A stretch of 64,000 nt of DNA from Spirochaetales bacterium Spiro_07 (GTDB lineage Bacteria > Spirochaetota > Spirochaetia > Treponematales > Treponemataceae): NCBI GenBank assembly GCA_001603145.1, contig LVBI01000030.1:2335-66334 (forward strand), written 5' to 3'. The position numbers were made by a program, and so were the translations under genes. Each line of letters opens with the position of its first letter. The first letter of the stretch is position 1. Of this stretch, positions 19,535-28,803 are shown in pieces. The notes under the pieces were generated by a model. The model had not been told where the DNA came from and made no database searches. It saw nothing but the letters and a program-made list of their open reading frames with translations.

Positions 19535-20194
19535 ATGGCAACACGCAAAAAGAAAAAAGTAATCAGTTTTTCGTTTGATTCGCCGCTTGTGATTGTCTTT
19601 GCAGGCATTTCCATTTTGATAATGGTGCTGAATTCAATTGCGGAAAGCCGCGGCGCAGAAGGGCTGCTCGGCTTTTTCTCTGCGCCTGCCGCTTTTAAAG
19701 CTGGTGCCGGTGCGTTCAATTTCCGGAACCCTGTGCATTATCTGCGCCTTTTCTTCCATATATTCGGGCAGCGCAAGTGGATTAACCTTGTGCGCGACTT
19801 GAGCTTTATCCTACTTTTAGGGCCGCAGCTTGAAAAGCTTTACGGCTCAAAGATGCTGCTTCTTATGTTTACGGTTTGCGCGTTCGTAAGCGGCGTGCTC
19901 GGCGTCTGCTTTTTGCAGCAGCCTTTGTGCGGTGCAAGCTGCATCGCCTTTATGATGATTCTGCTGACCGTGTACATGAGCATCAAGAAGCAGACTGTGC
20001 CTGTTTCGTGCGTCCTGCTTCTGCTGCTGTATATCGGGCAGGGCATAAGCCGCATAGGCGGCGGCAATTCTGAAATTGTGCATCTTCTTGCTGGCATCTG
20101 CGGCAGCCTTTTCGGCATGATTCAGCCCGAAAAGAAAAAGCCTGCATCTGCGTCGAAAAAAGACCCCGAAAACACTGAATCTGATTCAGTTTAA
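19535..20194 (+). CDS. Rhomboid family membrane protein (variant active site)
   Basis: Multi-TM; 'LILLLGPQLEKLYGS'-type loop, 'GASC' at Ser motif, 'HLLAGICGSLFG' at His motif; start at MATRKKKK. Confidence 0.75.
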   Translation: MATRKKKKVISFSFDSPLVIVFAGISILIMVLNSIAESRGAEGLLGFFSAPAAFKAGAGAFNFRNPVHYLRLFFHIFGQRKWINLVRDLSFILLLGPQLEKLYGSKMLLLMFTVCAFVSGVLGVCFLQQPLCGASCIAFMMILLTVYMSIKKQTVPVSCVLLLLLYIGQGISRIGGGNSEIVHLLAGICGSLFGMIQPEKKKPASASKKDPENTESDSV

Positions 20195-20260
20195 TGCCGT
20201 GCATGCAAATGCAGAAGCTTCGGGTTTGCCAATTTTTGCAAAATCGCTTATCTTTAAGGC

Positions 20261-21532
20261 ATGAATTTTACGAACCATCTTTCAAAGGCAAATGCCGCTG
20301 ATGCATTGCTCAAGCGGTTTTTGTCTTATGTTTCAAATTGGACTACGAGCGATTCTGTTGCGGCTGACAACGGTGTTCAGCCTTCGACAGAGCAGCAGTG
20401 GTTTTTTGCAAAGCTGCTTGAAGAAGAGCTTAAATCAATAGGCGTTTCAGACGTAACTGTTACGGAACACGCCTACGTCTGCGCAAGAATTCCTGCAACG
20501 GCCGGGCTTGAAAAAGTGCCGTCAGTCTGCTTTCTTGCGCACATGGACACAGTAGATGAAGTTGACGGAAGAAATGTGCAGCCGCAAGTTCACAAGAACT
20601 ATGACGGCAGCATCATCAGCTTGAACGGCGGCACTGTTTTAGACCCTGAAAAAGACAAATTTCTCGCCGAATCAACCGGCGACACGATAATCACAAGCGA
20701 CGGCACAACATTGCTCGGCGCAGACGATAAAGCCGGAATTGCAATAATCATGACAGGAATTGCTGAAATAATTTCGGGTAACATTCCGCACGGCCAGCTT
20801 GAAATTGTCTTTTCACCAGATGAAGAGACCGGCCACGGAATGGACAACGTGCCGCTCGGCTGGTTTCATTCTACGCAGTGCTACACCTTTGACGGCGGCC
20901 ATGCCGGAGAAATTGAGATTGAATGTTTCAACGCTTACAAGGCGGAGATTCAGTTTAACGGCAAGGCGAAGCACACCGGCACGGCACGCCCGGACATGGT
21001 GAACGCCATAAGCATGGCCTCTTCTTTTGTGCAGATGCTGCCGCCGTGCGAACGCCCCGAAACTACAGACGGACGGCAAGGCTTTTATGCGCCGATGGAA
21101 ATTTCCGGCCACATTGAAAGCGCAAAAGTTGTGCTGTTCTTGCGCGATTTTGAAACAGACGGAATGGAACGGCGCATAAGCACGGTAAAGCAGCTTGCCG
21201 CCACTGTCGCTTCTCAATATCCGGGCGGAAGCGCAGAAGTTAAGGTTACGCAGCAATATCTCAACATGTTCCAAAAAATTCAGAAAAAGCCGCTCGTTGC
21301 AGAAATCTTGAAAGAGGCGCTGCTCAAAACCGGCATTGAGCCGAAACTCATGCCGATACGCGGCGGCACAGATGGTTCGCGCCTTACAGAGCTTGGGCTG
21401 CCAACGCCTAACGTCTTTACCGGCGGGCACAATTTCCACTCAAAAAGCGAATGGGCTTCTCTTTCGCAAATGGTCTGCGCAGAAGAAGTGCTTGTTGAGC
21501 TTGTCAAATTGTGGGCAGCGCAAAAAAAGTAA
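20261..21532 (+). CDS. pepT: Peptidase T / M20 tripeptidase
   Basis: 'FLAHMDTVDEV', 'GTTLLGADDKAGIA', 'FSPDEETGHGM', 'IRGGTDGSRLTELGLPTPN'. Confidence 0.93.
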   Translation: MNFTNHLSKANAADALLKRFLSYVSNWTTSDSVAADNGVQPSTEQQWFFAKLLEEELKSIGVSDVTVTEHAYVCARIPATAGLEKVPSVCFLAHMDTVDEVDGRNVQPQVHKNYDGSIISLNGGTVLDPEKDKFLAESTGDTIITSDGTTLLGADDKAGIAIIMTGIAEIISGNIPHGQLEIVFSPDEETGHGMDNVPLGWFHSTQCYTFDGGHAGEIEIECFNAYKAEIQFNGKAKHTGTARPDMVNAISMASSFVQMLPPCERPETTDGRQGFYAPMEISGHIESAKVVLFLRDFETDGMERRISTVKQLAATVASQYPGGSAEVKVTQQYLNMFQKIQKKPLVAEILKEALLKTGIEPKLMPIRGGTDGSRLTELGLPTPNVFTGGHNFHSKSEWASLSQMVCAEEVLVELVKLWAAQKK

Positions 21533-21634
21533 AAAAGCCGGCTTTCTGCCGCATCAAAACTTAAGTTTTTAGAGATTTCCTTGAATTATATTGTGCTTGC
21601 AGTTATAATTGAGCGCATACGGAGGACAATCTTT

Positions 21635-22891
21635 ATGAAGAAGATTCTTATTGTTTTGTGTTGTGCACTTGCAATGATGTCATTCATCTCGTGCTCAAAA
21701 AAAGGAAATGGTTCTGCAAACGGCGAATCTGGCTCTGCTGCAAAAGCTGAAAAATCTGCTGCAAAAGCTGAATCTGCAAAAGCTGGCAAGTCTGATAAAA
21801 AAGAAGGTGCAGCTCAGTATAAAGTTGCAATGGTCACAGACTATGGTGATATTACAGACGAATCTTTCAACCAGATTACATATGAAGCTGGAAAGAAATT
21901 CTGTAGCGCCAACAATATTGACTATAAATATTTCAGACCGGCTTCTGACTCAACATCAGACCGCGTTTCTGCTATTGAACAGGCAATCGCTGAAGGCTTC
22001 AACGTAATTCTCTGCCCTGGCTACGCATTTGCTGGCACAATCGTTGAAGTTTCGCCGAACTACGATGATGTTAAGTTCATCGCATTGGACGTTGCTGCCG
22101 GTGACATTCTTGCCGCCGCAATCCCGAACTATGACTACGACCCGTCTAAATACAATGTAAGCGACTACTACAATACAAAGACAGTTTATTGTGCAATCTA
22201 CAAGGAAGAGCTTGCAGGCTACATGGCTGGTTACGCCGCTGTAAAGCTCGGCTTCAGACACCTCGGCTTCCTCGGCGGCATGGCTGTTCCGGCTGTTATC
22301 CGCTACGGCTACGGTTATGTTCAGGGTGCAAGCGACGCTGCTAAAGAACTTAAGTGCGAACATGAAGTAACAATCGAATACGTTTACGGCAACCAGTTCT
22401 ATGGCGATGCTGATATTACAGCATACATGGACACATGGTACAAAGACAAGAAAGTTGAAGTTGTATTTGCTTGTGGCGGCGGTATCTATACTTCTGCGGC
22501 AGAAGCTGCAAAGAAAGTGCCGGGCAAAAAGATTATCGGCGTTGACGTTGACCAGAAGCCGACAATTGACGCTTACGAAGCTGGCATTACAGTTACATCT
22601 GCTATGAAGGGCCTTGCTGCTACAGTAAACACACTTCTTACAGAGACAATCCTCAACGGCAACTGGGAAAAGTACGCCGGAAAGATTGAAACACTCGGCC
22701 TTGTTTCAGAAGACCCTGCAAAGAACTACGTAGGCTTGCCAGAATCAACATCTTGGGGCGGAGATTTCGGTCAGGATGACTACAATCAGCTCGTAAAAGA
22801 TATGTACAACGGCAAAATCACAGTTTCTGATGCTATCGACAAAGAGCCTGTTGTTGCTGTCAGAGTAAACTATTACGGAAACATCAAATAA
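21635..22891 (+). CDS. BMP family (PnrA/TmpC-like) nucleoside-binding lipoprotein
   Basis: Lipobox 'MSFISCSKK', 'VAMVTDYGDITDESFNQ', 'LDVAAGD'; start moved to ATG 21635 after GGAGG. Confidence 0.92.
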   Translation: MKKILIVLCCALAMMSFISCSKKGNGSANGESGSAAKAEKSAAKAESAKAGKSDKKEGAAQYKVAMVTDYGDITDESFNQITYEAGKKFCSANNIDYKYFRPASDSTSDRVSAIEQAIAEGFNVILCPGYAFAGTIVEVSPNYDDVKFIALDVAAGDILAAAIPNYDYDPSKYNVSDYYNTKTVYCAIYKEELAGYMAGYAAVKLGFRHLGFLGGMAVPAVIRYGYGYVQGASDAAKELKCEHEVTIEYVYGNQFYGDADITAYMDTWYKDKKVEVVFACGGGIYTSAAEAAKKVPGKKIIGVDVDQKPTIDAYEAGITVTSAMKGLAATVNTLLTETILNGNWEKYAGKIETLGLVSEDPAKNYVGLPESTSWGGDFGQDDYNQLVKDMYNGKITVSDAIDKEPVVAVRVNYYGNIK

Positions 22892-22918
22892 TTTGAGATT
22901 CTGTTAATTTTTTTTGCA

Positions 22919-22965
22919 AAAAGGTTCTCTTGAAGAGTATAATCTTTTGAGAGAACCTTTTTTTT
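22919..22965 (+). terminator. Strong hairpin + T tract between BMP gene and ABC ATPase
   Basis: AAAAGGTTCTCT...AGAGAACCTTTTTTTT. Confidence 0.85.
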
Positions 22966-23104
22966 GGCAGTTTTCTTACGGTTCCGGTACTGTCAGATTT
23001 TTCAGCTGAATTTATATGGTTTTAGCGGTGCAACGCATACAGATTCGGCTGAAAGATTTGCGCATGTCAGCATAAAATCTTTGTTGTTCTCAAAGGGGGC
23101 GTAA

Positions 23105-24661
23105 ATGGGCGAAAACTATGCCATTGAAATGCTCGGAATAACCAAAAAATTTCCGGGAATCATTGCAAACGAAAATGTTACGATTCAGCTTAGAAAAGGC
23201 GAGATTCATGCCTTGCTTGGCGAAAACGGAGCAGGCAAATCAACGCTGATGAGCGTTCTCTTCGGGCTTTATCAGGCAGAAGAGGGAAAAATCCTCAAGG
23301 ACGGCAAAGAAGTTCATATAAAAGACCCGAACGACGCGAACGCGCTCGGAATCGGCATGGTTCATCAGCATTTCAAGCTTGTTGAATGTTTTTCAGTTTT
23401 AGACAACATCATTCTGGGCGTAGAAGAAACTAAAGGCGGCTTCTTGCAGAAAGACGAAGCGCGCAAAAAAGTTGTTGCATTGTCTGAAAAGTACAACCTT
23501 AAAGTTGACCCCGATGCCATAATTGAAGACATAACCGTGGGAATGCAGCAGCGCACCGAAATTTTGAAGATGCTCTACCGCGACAACGACATTCTCATTT
23601 TTGACGAGCCTACGGCCGTGCTTACGCCGCAGGAAATAAACGAGCTGATGGAAATTATGCGCAACCTTGCGAAAGAAGGCAAAAGCATCTTGTTTATTTC
23701 GCACAAGCTTCAGGAAATCTTGAGCGTGGCAGACCGCTGTTCCGTTTTGCGCAAGGGCAAATATATCGGCACGGTCAACATCAAAGATACAACTGCCGAA
23801 GAGCTTTCGAGCATGATGGTCGGGCGGCAAGTCAAATTTGAGGTTGACAAAAAGCCGGCCGAGCTTGGCGAAGTGATTCTTGACGTTAAAGATATGTGCG
23901 TTGCCGGGCCGCATCACCACAAAAACGCGGTGAACAACGTCAGCCTGCAAGTGCGGCGCGGCGAAATAGTTGCAATTGCCGGAATTGACGGAAACGGCCA
24001 GACAGAATTTGTACACGGCCTTACAGGGCTTTCGCCTATAAAGAGCGGTTCTATCTCTTTATGCGGTAAAGACATTTCAGATATGCCGATACGCAAGCGC
24101 TCAATTCTCGGTATGAGCCACATTCCAGAAGACAGGCACAAATACGGGCTTGTGCTCGATTATACGCTTGAAGACAACATCATACTTGAACGCTATTTCG
24201 AAGATGAATTCACGAACAAGGCCGGCTTCTTAAAGCGCAAATCAATACGCGCTTATGCAGAAAAGCTCATTAAGCAGTATGACATCCGTTCAGGGCAGGG
24301 CGCGGTAACAAAGGCGCGCAGCATGTCGGGCGGCAACCAGCAGAAAGCGATTATCGCTAGAGAAATCGACAAGAACCCAGAACTGCTCATCGCGGTTCAG
24401 CCTACGCGCGGCCTTGATGTCGGTGCAATTGAGTACATTCACAAGCAGCTTGTTGCGCAGCGCGATGCCGGAAAGGCTGTGCTGCTTGTCAGCTTTGAAT
24501 TGAGCGAAGTAATGAACGTAAGCGACAGAATTCTTGTAATGTTTGAAGGCGAAATTACCGGCGAATTCGATTCAAAGTCAATTACGCAAGAAGAGCTTGG
24601 TCTTTATATGGCCGGTGCAAAACGGCAGAACGCAAGAAGAGAAGGGGCAGCAAATGAATAA
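23105..24661 (+). CDS. ABC transporter ATP-binding protein (nucleoside/sugar type, duplicated NBD)
   Basis: GENGAGKST Walker A, 'LIFDEPTAVLTPQE', second NBD with 'MSGGNQQK'. Confidence 0.93.
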   Translation: MGENYAIEMLGITKKFPGIIANENVTIQLRKGEIHALLGENGAGKSTLMSVLFGLYQAEEGKILKDGKEVHIKDPNDANALGIGMVHQHFKLVECFSVLDNIILGVEETKGGFLQKDEARKKVVALSEKYNLKVDPDAIIEDITVGMQQRTEILKMLYRDNDILIFDEPTAVLTPQEINELMEIMRNLAKEGKSILFISHKLQEILSVADRCSVLRKGKYIGTVNIKDTTAEELSSMMVGRQVKFEVDKKPAELGEVILDVKDMCVAGPHHHKNAVNNVSLQVRRGEIVAIAGIDGNGQTEFVHGLTGLSPIKSGSISLCGKDISDMPIRKRSILGMSHIPEDRHKYGLVLDYTLEDNIILERYFEDEFTNKAGFLKRKSIRAYAEKLIKQYDIRSGQGAVTKARSMSGGNQQKAIIAREIDKNPELLIAVQPTRGLDVGAIEYIHKQLVAQRDAGKAVLLVSFELSEVMNVSDRILVMFEGEITGEFDSKSITQEELGLYMAGAKRQNARREGAANE

Positions 24662-25781
24662 TCAGACTGAAAAGAAACAATTCTTAAAGATTCCGCTTGT
24701 GCAGTCGGTGCTTACGTCTTTGTTCTGCATCTTTGCAGGGCTTCTGATTGGCTTTGTGGTGCTGCTTATAATCAACCCGAATGAAGCGGCAAAAGCCATA
24801 AGCGTAATCATCAAAAACTATTTCTGGTATCCAAACCCGATGATGGCAAGGCGCGCTTTCGGCACAACGCTTGTAAAGACCGCACCGCTTCTGATGTGCT
24901 CTCTTTCGGTTTTGTTTGCTTATAAGACAGGGCTTTTCAACATCGGAGCGGCGGGGCAATATGTTGCCGGTGCAGGCGTCGCAATGTACTTTGCGCTGAA
25001 GCTCGGTGCGCCGTGGTATGTGTGCCTTGTTATGGCGGTGCTTGCCGGTGCTGTTCTTGGCTCAATTTCAGGCTTTTTAAAGGCAAAGTGCAACGTGAAT
25101 GAGGTAATCTCGTGCATAATGCTCAACTGGATTTCGCTTTATTGTGTGAACATGCTTTTGTCGCCGGTTAAAGAGCCGACAAGCCCGCATGTTGTTGCGC
25201 TTCTGAACACAAACCCGAAAGGTGCGCTGCCTTCGCTCGGGCTTGGTGCGCTTTTCGGCAAAAACAAATACGTTACGGTTGCAATTTTTCTTGCCGTGAT
25301 TATGGCAGTGATAATTTGGATTTTGCTCGACAAGACAAAATTTGGCTATGAGCTGAAAGCCACCGGCTTGAATAAGCACGCCGCAAAATATTGCGGTATG
25401 AACGAAAACCGCAACATTATCGTAACGATGGCTATTGCGGGCGGGCTAGCTGGAATGGGCGCGGCTTTTTATTATTTGAGCGGCTTCGAGCAGTGGTCTT
25501 GCTCAAGTACAAACTTGCCTGCAATGGGCTTTAACGGAATTGCGGCGGCGTTTTTGGGCGGTCTTCACCCGATTGGTGCGATTTTCTCGTCTTATTTTAT
25601 TCAGCATATAACAGACGGCGGAACGCTCATCAACAAATCAGTTTATTCTTCGCAGATTTCAGACTTGATTTCTTCAATAATCATTTATCTTTGCGGCTTT
25701 GTGCTTTTCTTGAAGATGGTGCTCAACAATATTTTGGCTAAAAAAGAAAAAGAAACCGCGAACGCAAATGACACTGAATAG
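24654..25781 (+). CDS. ABC transporter permease (nucleoside type)
   Basis: Start at MNNQTEKK overlapping upstream stop; multi-TM, 'NIGAAGQYVAGAG', 'NEVISCIMLNWI'. Confidence 0.9.
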   Translation: MNNQTEKKQFLKIPLVQSVLTSLFCIFAGLLIGFVVLLIINPNEAAKAISVIIKNYFWYPNPMMARRAFGTTLVKTAPLLMCSLSVLFAYKTGLFNIGAAGQYVAGAGVAMYFALKLGAPWYVCLVMAVLAGAVLGSISGFLKAKCNVNEVISCIMLNWISLYCVNMLLSPVKEPTSPHVVALLNTNPKGALPSLGLGALFGKNKYVTVAIFLAVIMAVIIWILLDKTKFGYELKATGLNKHAAKYCGMNENRNIIVTMAIAGGLAGMGAAFYYLSGFEQWSCSSTNLPAMGFNGIAAAFLGGLHPIGAIFSSYFIQHITDGGTLINKSVYSSQISDLISSIIIYLCGFVLFLKMVLNNILAKKEKETANANDTE

Positions 25782-25790
25782 GAGAATTTT

Positions 25791-26729
25791 ATGCTTTTGA
25801 TACAATATACATTGATTTTTGCCGCCGTGCTTCTGCTTGTTGCGTTGGGCGGCTGTTTCAGCGAACATTCGGGAATTATCAATATCGGACTTGAAGGAAT
25901 TATGGTCATCGGTGCGCTGGGCGGCGCTTTGGCGATGAACATGCTAAGCCCTTCAACGCCTTATCCGGTGATTATACTTACGGTGCTGCTGGTGAGCATT
26001 TTATCGGGCATGATTTATTCGCTGATGCTTGCGGTTGCGTCGATTAAGTTTAGCGCAGACCAGACGCTGGTCGGCACGGCGATGAACTTGCTCGGCACGG
26101 CTGTTGCAACAGTTGTTGTGCGCGCAATAAACATGAGCCGCAACCCCGACGACGTTTCTTCAACAGTAAAGTACATTGACCAGAAGAACGCGCTTATAAT
26201 TCACATTGGCAGCTACGAATTCAACTGGTTCATCGTAATTTCGGTGATTGCGCTCGTTGCGGCTTATCTTGCGCTTTATAAGACGAAATTCGGCTTACGG
26301 CTCATCGCTTGCGGCGAACACCCGCAGGCCGCAGATTCAGTGGGCATAAACGTTTACAAGATGCGCTACGCCGGTGTGCTGATTTCCGGGGCGCTCGGCG
26401 GCTTGGGCGGCACAGCTTATATCACTGCCGGTGTAAGCCAGTGGAAGTTTGAGAACGGCGTTGCTGGTTTCGGCTTTCTTGCGCTTGCCGTTATGATTTT
26501 CGGCCAGTGGAAGCCTACACGGATTGCGCTTGCGGCGTTGCTTTTCGGCTTCTTCCGTGCGCTTTCAAATGTCTACACCGGCTATGATGTGCTTAAAGCC
26601 TTGAATTTGCCGGGCACAGTCTATAATATGCTTCCGTATATTATTTCGCTTATCGTGCTTGCGTTTACGTCAAAGCATTCAAAAGCACCGAAAGCCGAAG
26701 GCATTCCGTATGACAAAGGAATGCGCTGA
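25791..26729 (+). CDS. ABC transporter permease (nucleoside type)
   Basis: 'SGIINIGLEGIMVIGALGGALA', 'CGEHPQAADSVGINV'. Confidence 0.92.
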   Translation: MLLIQYTLIFAAVLLLVALGGCFSEHSGIINIGLEGIMVIGALGGALAMNMLSPSTPYPVIILTVLLVSILSGMIYSLMLAVASIKFSADQTLVGTAMNLLGTAVATVVVRAINMSRNPDDVSSTVKYIDQKNALIIHIGSYEFNWFIVISVIALVAAYLALYKTKFGLRLIACGEHPQAADSVGINVYKMRYAGVLISGALGGLGGTAYITAGVSQWKFENGVAGFGFLALAVMIFGQWKPTRIALAALLFGFFRALSNVYTGYDVLKALNLPGTVYNMLPYIISLIVLAFTSKHSKAPKAEGIPYDKGMR

Positions 26730-26738
26730 TAAACTTGT

Positions 26739-26765
26739 GTCATTCCCGCGCGTGACGCGGGAAAC
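26739..26765. repeat. REP-like palindrome (GTCATTCCCGCGcgtgacGCGGGAAAC)
   Basis: Inverted repeat in intergenic space. Confidence 0.7.
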
Positions 26766-26789
26766 TATTGCAAAACAAAAGGAAAGATT

Positions 26790-27029
26790 ATGACTTATAA
26801 GACTAGCGGAACTTGTTCTACAAAAATTGACTTTGATGTGGTTGACGGCTTGGTGCGCAACGTAAAATTTACAGGCGGCTGCAACGGCAACACACAGGGC
26901 GTTGCAACTCTTGTTGAAGGCATGAAAGTCGAAGACGTGATTCAGAAGCTCAAAGGCATACGCTGCGGCTTCAGACCGACAAGCTGCCCAGACCAGCTCG
27001 CAAAGGCTCTTGAAGGCTATAAAGGCTAA
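26790..27029 (+). CDS. TSCPD domain-containing protein (TIGR03905-like)
   Basis: 'TGGCNGNTQGVATLVEGM' and C-terminal 'TSCPDQLAKAL'. Confidence 0.9.
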   Translation: MTYKTSGTCSTKIDFDVVDGLVRNVKFTGGCNGNTQGVATLVEGMKVEDVIQKLKGIRCGFRPTSCPDQLAKALEGYKG

Positions 27030-27161
27030 ATCAATAAAAGCTGCCAATAAACAGAAAATGTCTAATAGCCCAAACTCCGAGTTTTTAAGATTGCGGTGGC
27101 TGAGCGTAGTCGAAATAACCGCTTTCGCCAGCATGTTGCAACCTGAACAAGTGTCCATATC

Positions 27162-27261
27162 CAAGAGTCCGCGCAGGCGAATTTAGGCGCGCAAAAAAAT
27201 CTGCAGGCACGAAGTGCCGAAGCCTTTTTGCGTGACGTAATTCGACGGGAGCAGACTCTTG
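27162..27261. repeat. 100-bp four-tier nested imperfect palindrome upstream of murA
   Basis: CAAGAGTC..CGAATT..GCGCAAAAA..GGCAC-gaa-GTGCC..TTTTTGCG..AATTCG..GACTCTTG. Confidence 0.75.
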
Positions 27262-27351
27262 ACTAATGCAATTTCTACTTATTTTTCGTTAGGTTGCGCT
27301 TTTATTTTCCGATATTTAAAAAAGTTTCTTATCATATCAAAAGAGGATTCA

Positions 27352-28632
27352 ATGTACGAATATCTGATTGAAGGCGGCTTTCCGATTAAAGGCACGATAA
27401 AGGCAAGCGGAAACAAGAACGCCGCCTTGCCCTGCATTGCCGCTGCGCTGCTTTCTGCAGAGCCAGTAACGCTCAAGAACATTCCAGAAATTGAAGATGT
27501 TGGCGTAATGCTTGACATATTCAGCGCGCTCGGCGGAACAGTCGAGAAAAAAGATTCAAATACATACGTTCTTCATGCCAAAAACATAAAAGAAAGCGAA
27601 ATTCCAATAGAACATTCCAAAAAAATAAGAGCTTCAATCTTGTTTGCAGGCCCTCTTGTTGCGCGCACCGGCAAAGCGATTCTGCCGCCGCCGGGCGGAG
27701 ACGTAATAGGCCGCCGCCGCCTTGATACGCATTTTCTTGCATTGCAGGAACTTGGTGCTCAGGTTGCTGTAAACGGCCGTTTCAAGTTTACAGCGAACAA
27801 GCTTATCGGCGCAGACATCTTCCTTGACGAAGCTTCTGTTACCGCAACAGAAAACGCCGTGATGGCGGCGGTGCTTGCAGAGGGTGAAACTATTATCACA
27901 AATGCCGCAAGCGAGCCGCACGTTCAGGATGTGTGCAAAATGCTTAACGCGATGGGCGCAAAAATAAGCGGCATCGGCTCAAACATTCTGAATATCAAAG
28001 GCGTTGCTTCGCTTCATGGCTGTGAATACGAAATCGGGCCTGATTACATGGAAATCGGCTCGTTCATCGGGCTTGCGGCCGCCACAAAAGGCTCAATTAC
28101 AATTACCGGCGTAAACCCGCGCGATATGCGCCCGATTAAGCTTGCATTCGGCAAGCTCGGCATTACATGGACTATCGAAGGCGACACGCTTTCAGTGCAT
28201 TCTGGCCAGTCAATGAAGGTAAACACCGACTTGGGCGGCATGATCCCGAAAATCGATGATTCGCCGTGGCCGGGATTTCCGCCTGATTTGACAAGCATCA
28301 TGACAGTTGTTGCAACTCAAGTTGAGGGCACTGTGCTGATTCACGAAAAGATGTTCGAATCAAGAATGTTCTTCGTTGACAAGCTTATCGGCATGGGCGC
28401 ACGCATTACGCTTTGCGACCCTCACCGCGCCGTTGTTTCCGGCCCGAGCAACCTTCACGGTTCAGAGCTTGTTTCGCCAGACGTGCGCGCCGGCATGGCA
28501 ATGATTATTGCCGCCATGAGCGCACACGGCGAAAGCGTAATCCGCAACGTCTATCAAGTTGAGCGCGGCTACGAGCATCTTACCGAGCGGCTTCAAAGCC
28601 TCGGCGCGCACATCGAGCGGCGCACAGTTTAA
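27352..28632 (+). CDS. murA: UDP-N-acetylglucosamine 1-carboxyvinyltransferase
   Basis: '[14 protein letters not shown]', '[17 protein letters not shown]', '[13 protein letters not shown]'; start moved to ATG 27352. Confidence 0.95.
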   Translation: MYEYLIEGGFPIKGTIKASGNKNAALPCIAAALLSAEPVTLKNIPEIEDVGVMLDIFSALGGTVEKKDSNTYVLHAKNIKESEIPIEHSKKIRASILFAGPLVARTGKAILPPPGGDVIGRRRLDTHFLALQELGAQVAVNGRFKFTANKLIGADIFLDEASVTATENAVMAAVLAEGETIITNAASEPHVQDVCKMLNAMGAKISGIGSNILNIKGVASLHGCEYEIGPDYMEIGSFIGLAAATKGSITITGVNPRDMRPIKLAFGKLGITWTIEGDTLSVHSGQSMKVNTDLGGMIPKIDDSPWPGFPPDLTSIMTVVATQVEGTVLIHEKMFESRMFFVDKLIGMGARITLCDPHRAVVSGPSNLHGSELVSPDVRAGMAMIIAAMSAHGESVIRNVYQVERGYEHLTERLQSLGAHIERRTV

Positions 28633-28684
28633 GCCTAAAATATATTGTCATTCCGAACTGAGTTCAGCATGACTTGCGATTTTG

Positions 28685-28729
28685 AAAAAAGCTTCGGTTT
28701 GCATGAAAGTGCAGATTGAAGCTTTTTTT
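28685..28729 (+). terminator. Rho-independent terminator after murA
   Basis: AAAAAAGCTTC...GAAGCTTTTTTT. Confidence 0.8.
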
Positions 28730-28803
28730 GTAGGCGAATTTCAAATGAATTTTAGGTGATTTTGCTGATTCAGCCTCTTTTTGCAGACCAGTATATTTAA
28801 ACC

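Noticed and set aside
20813-21439. 208-aa minus-strand ORF
   Set aside because: Antisense shadow of pepT
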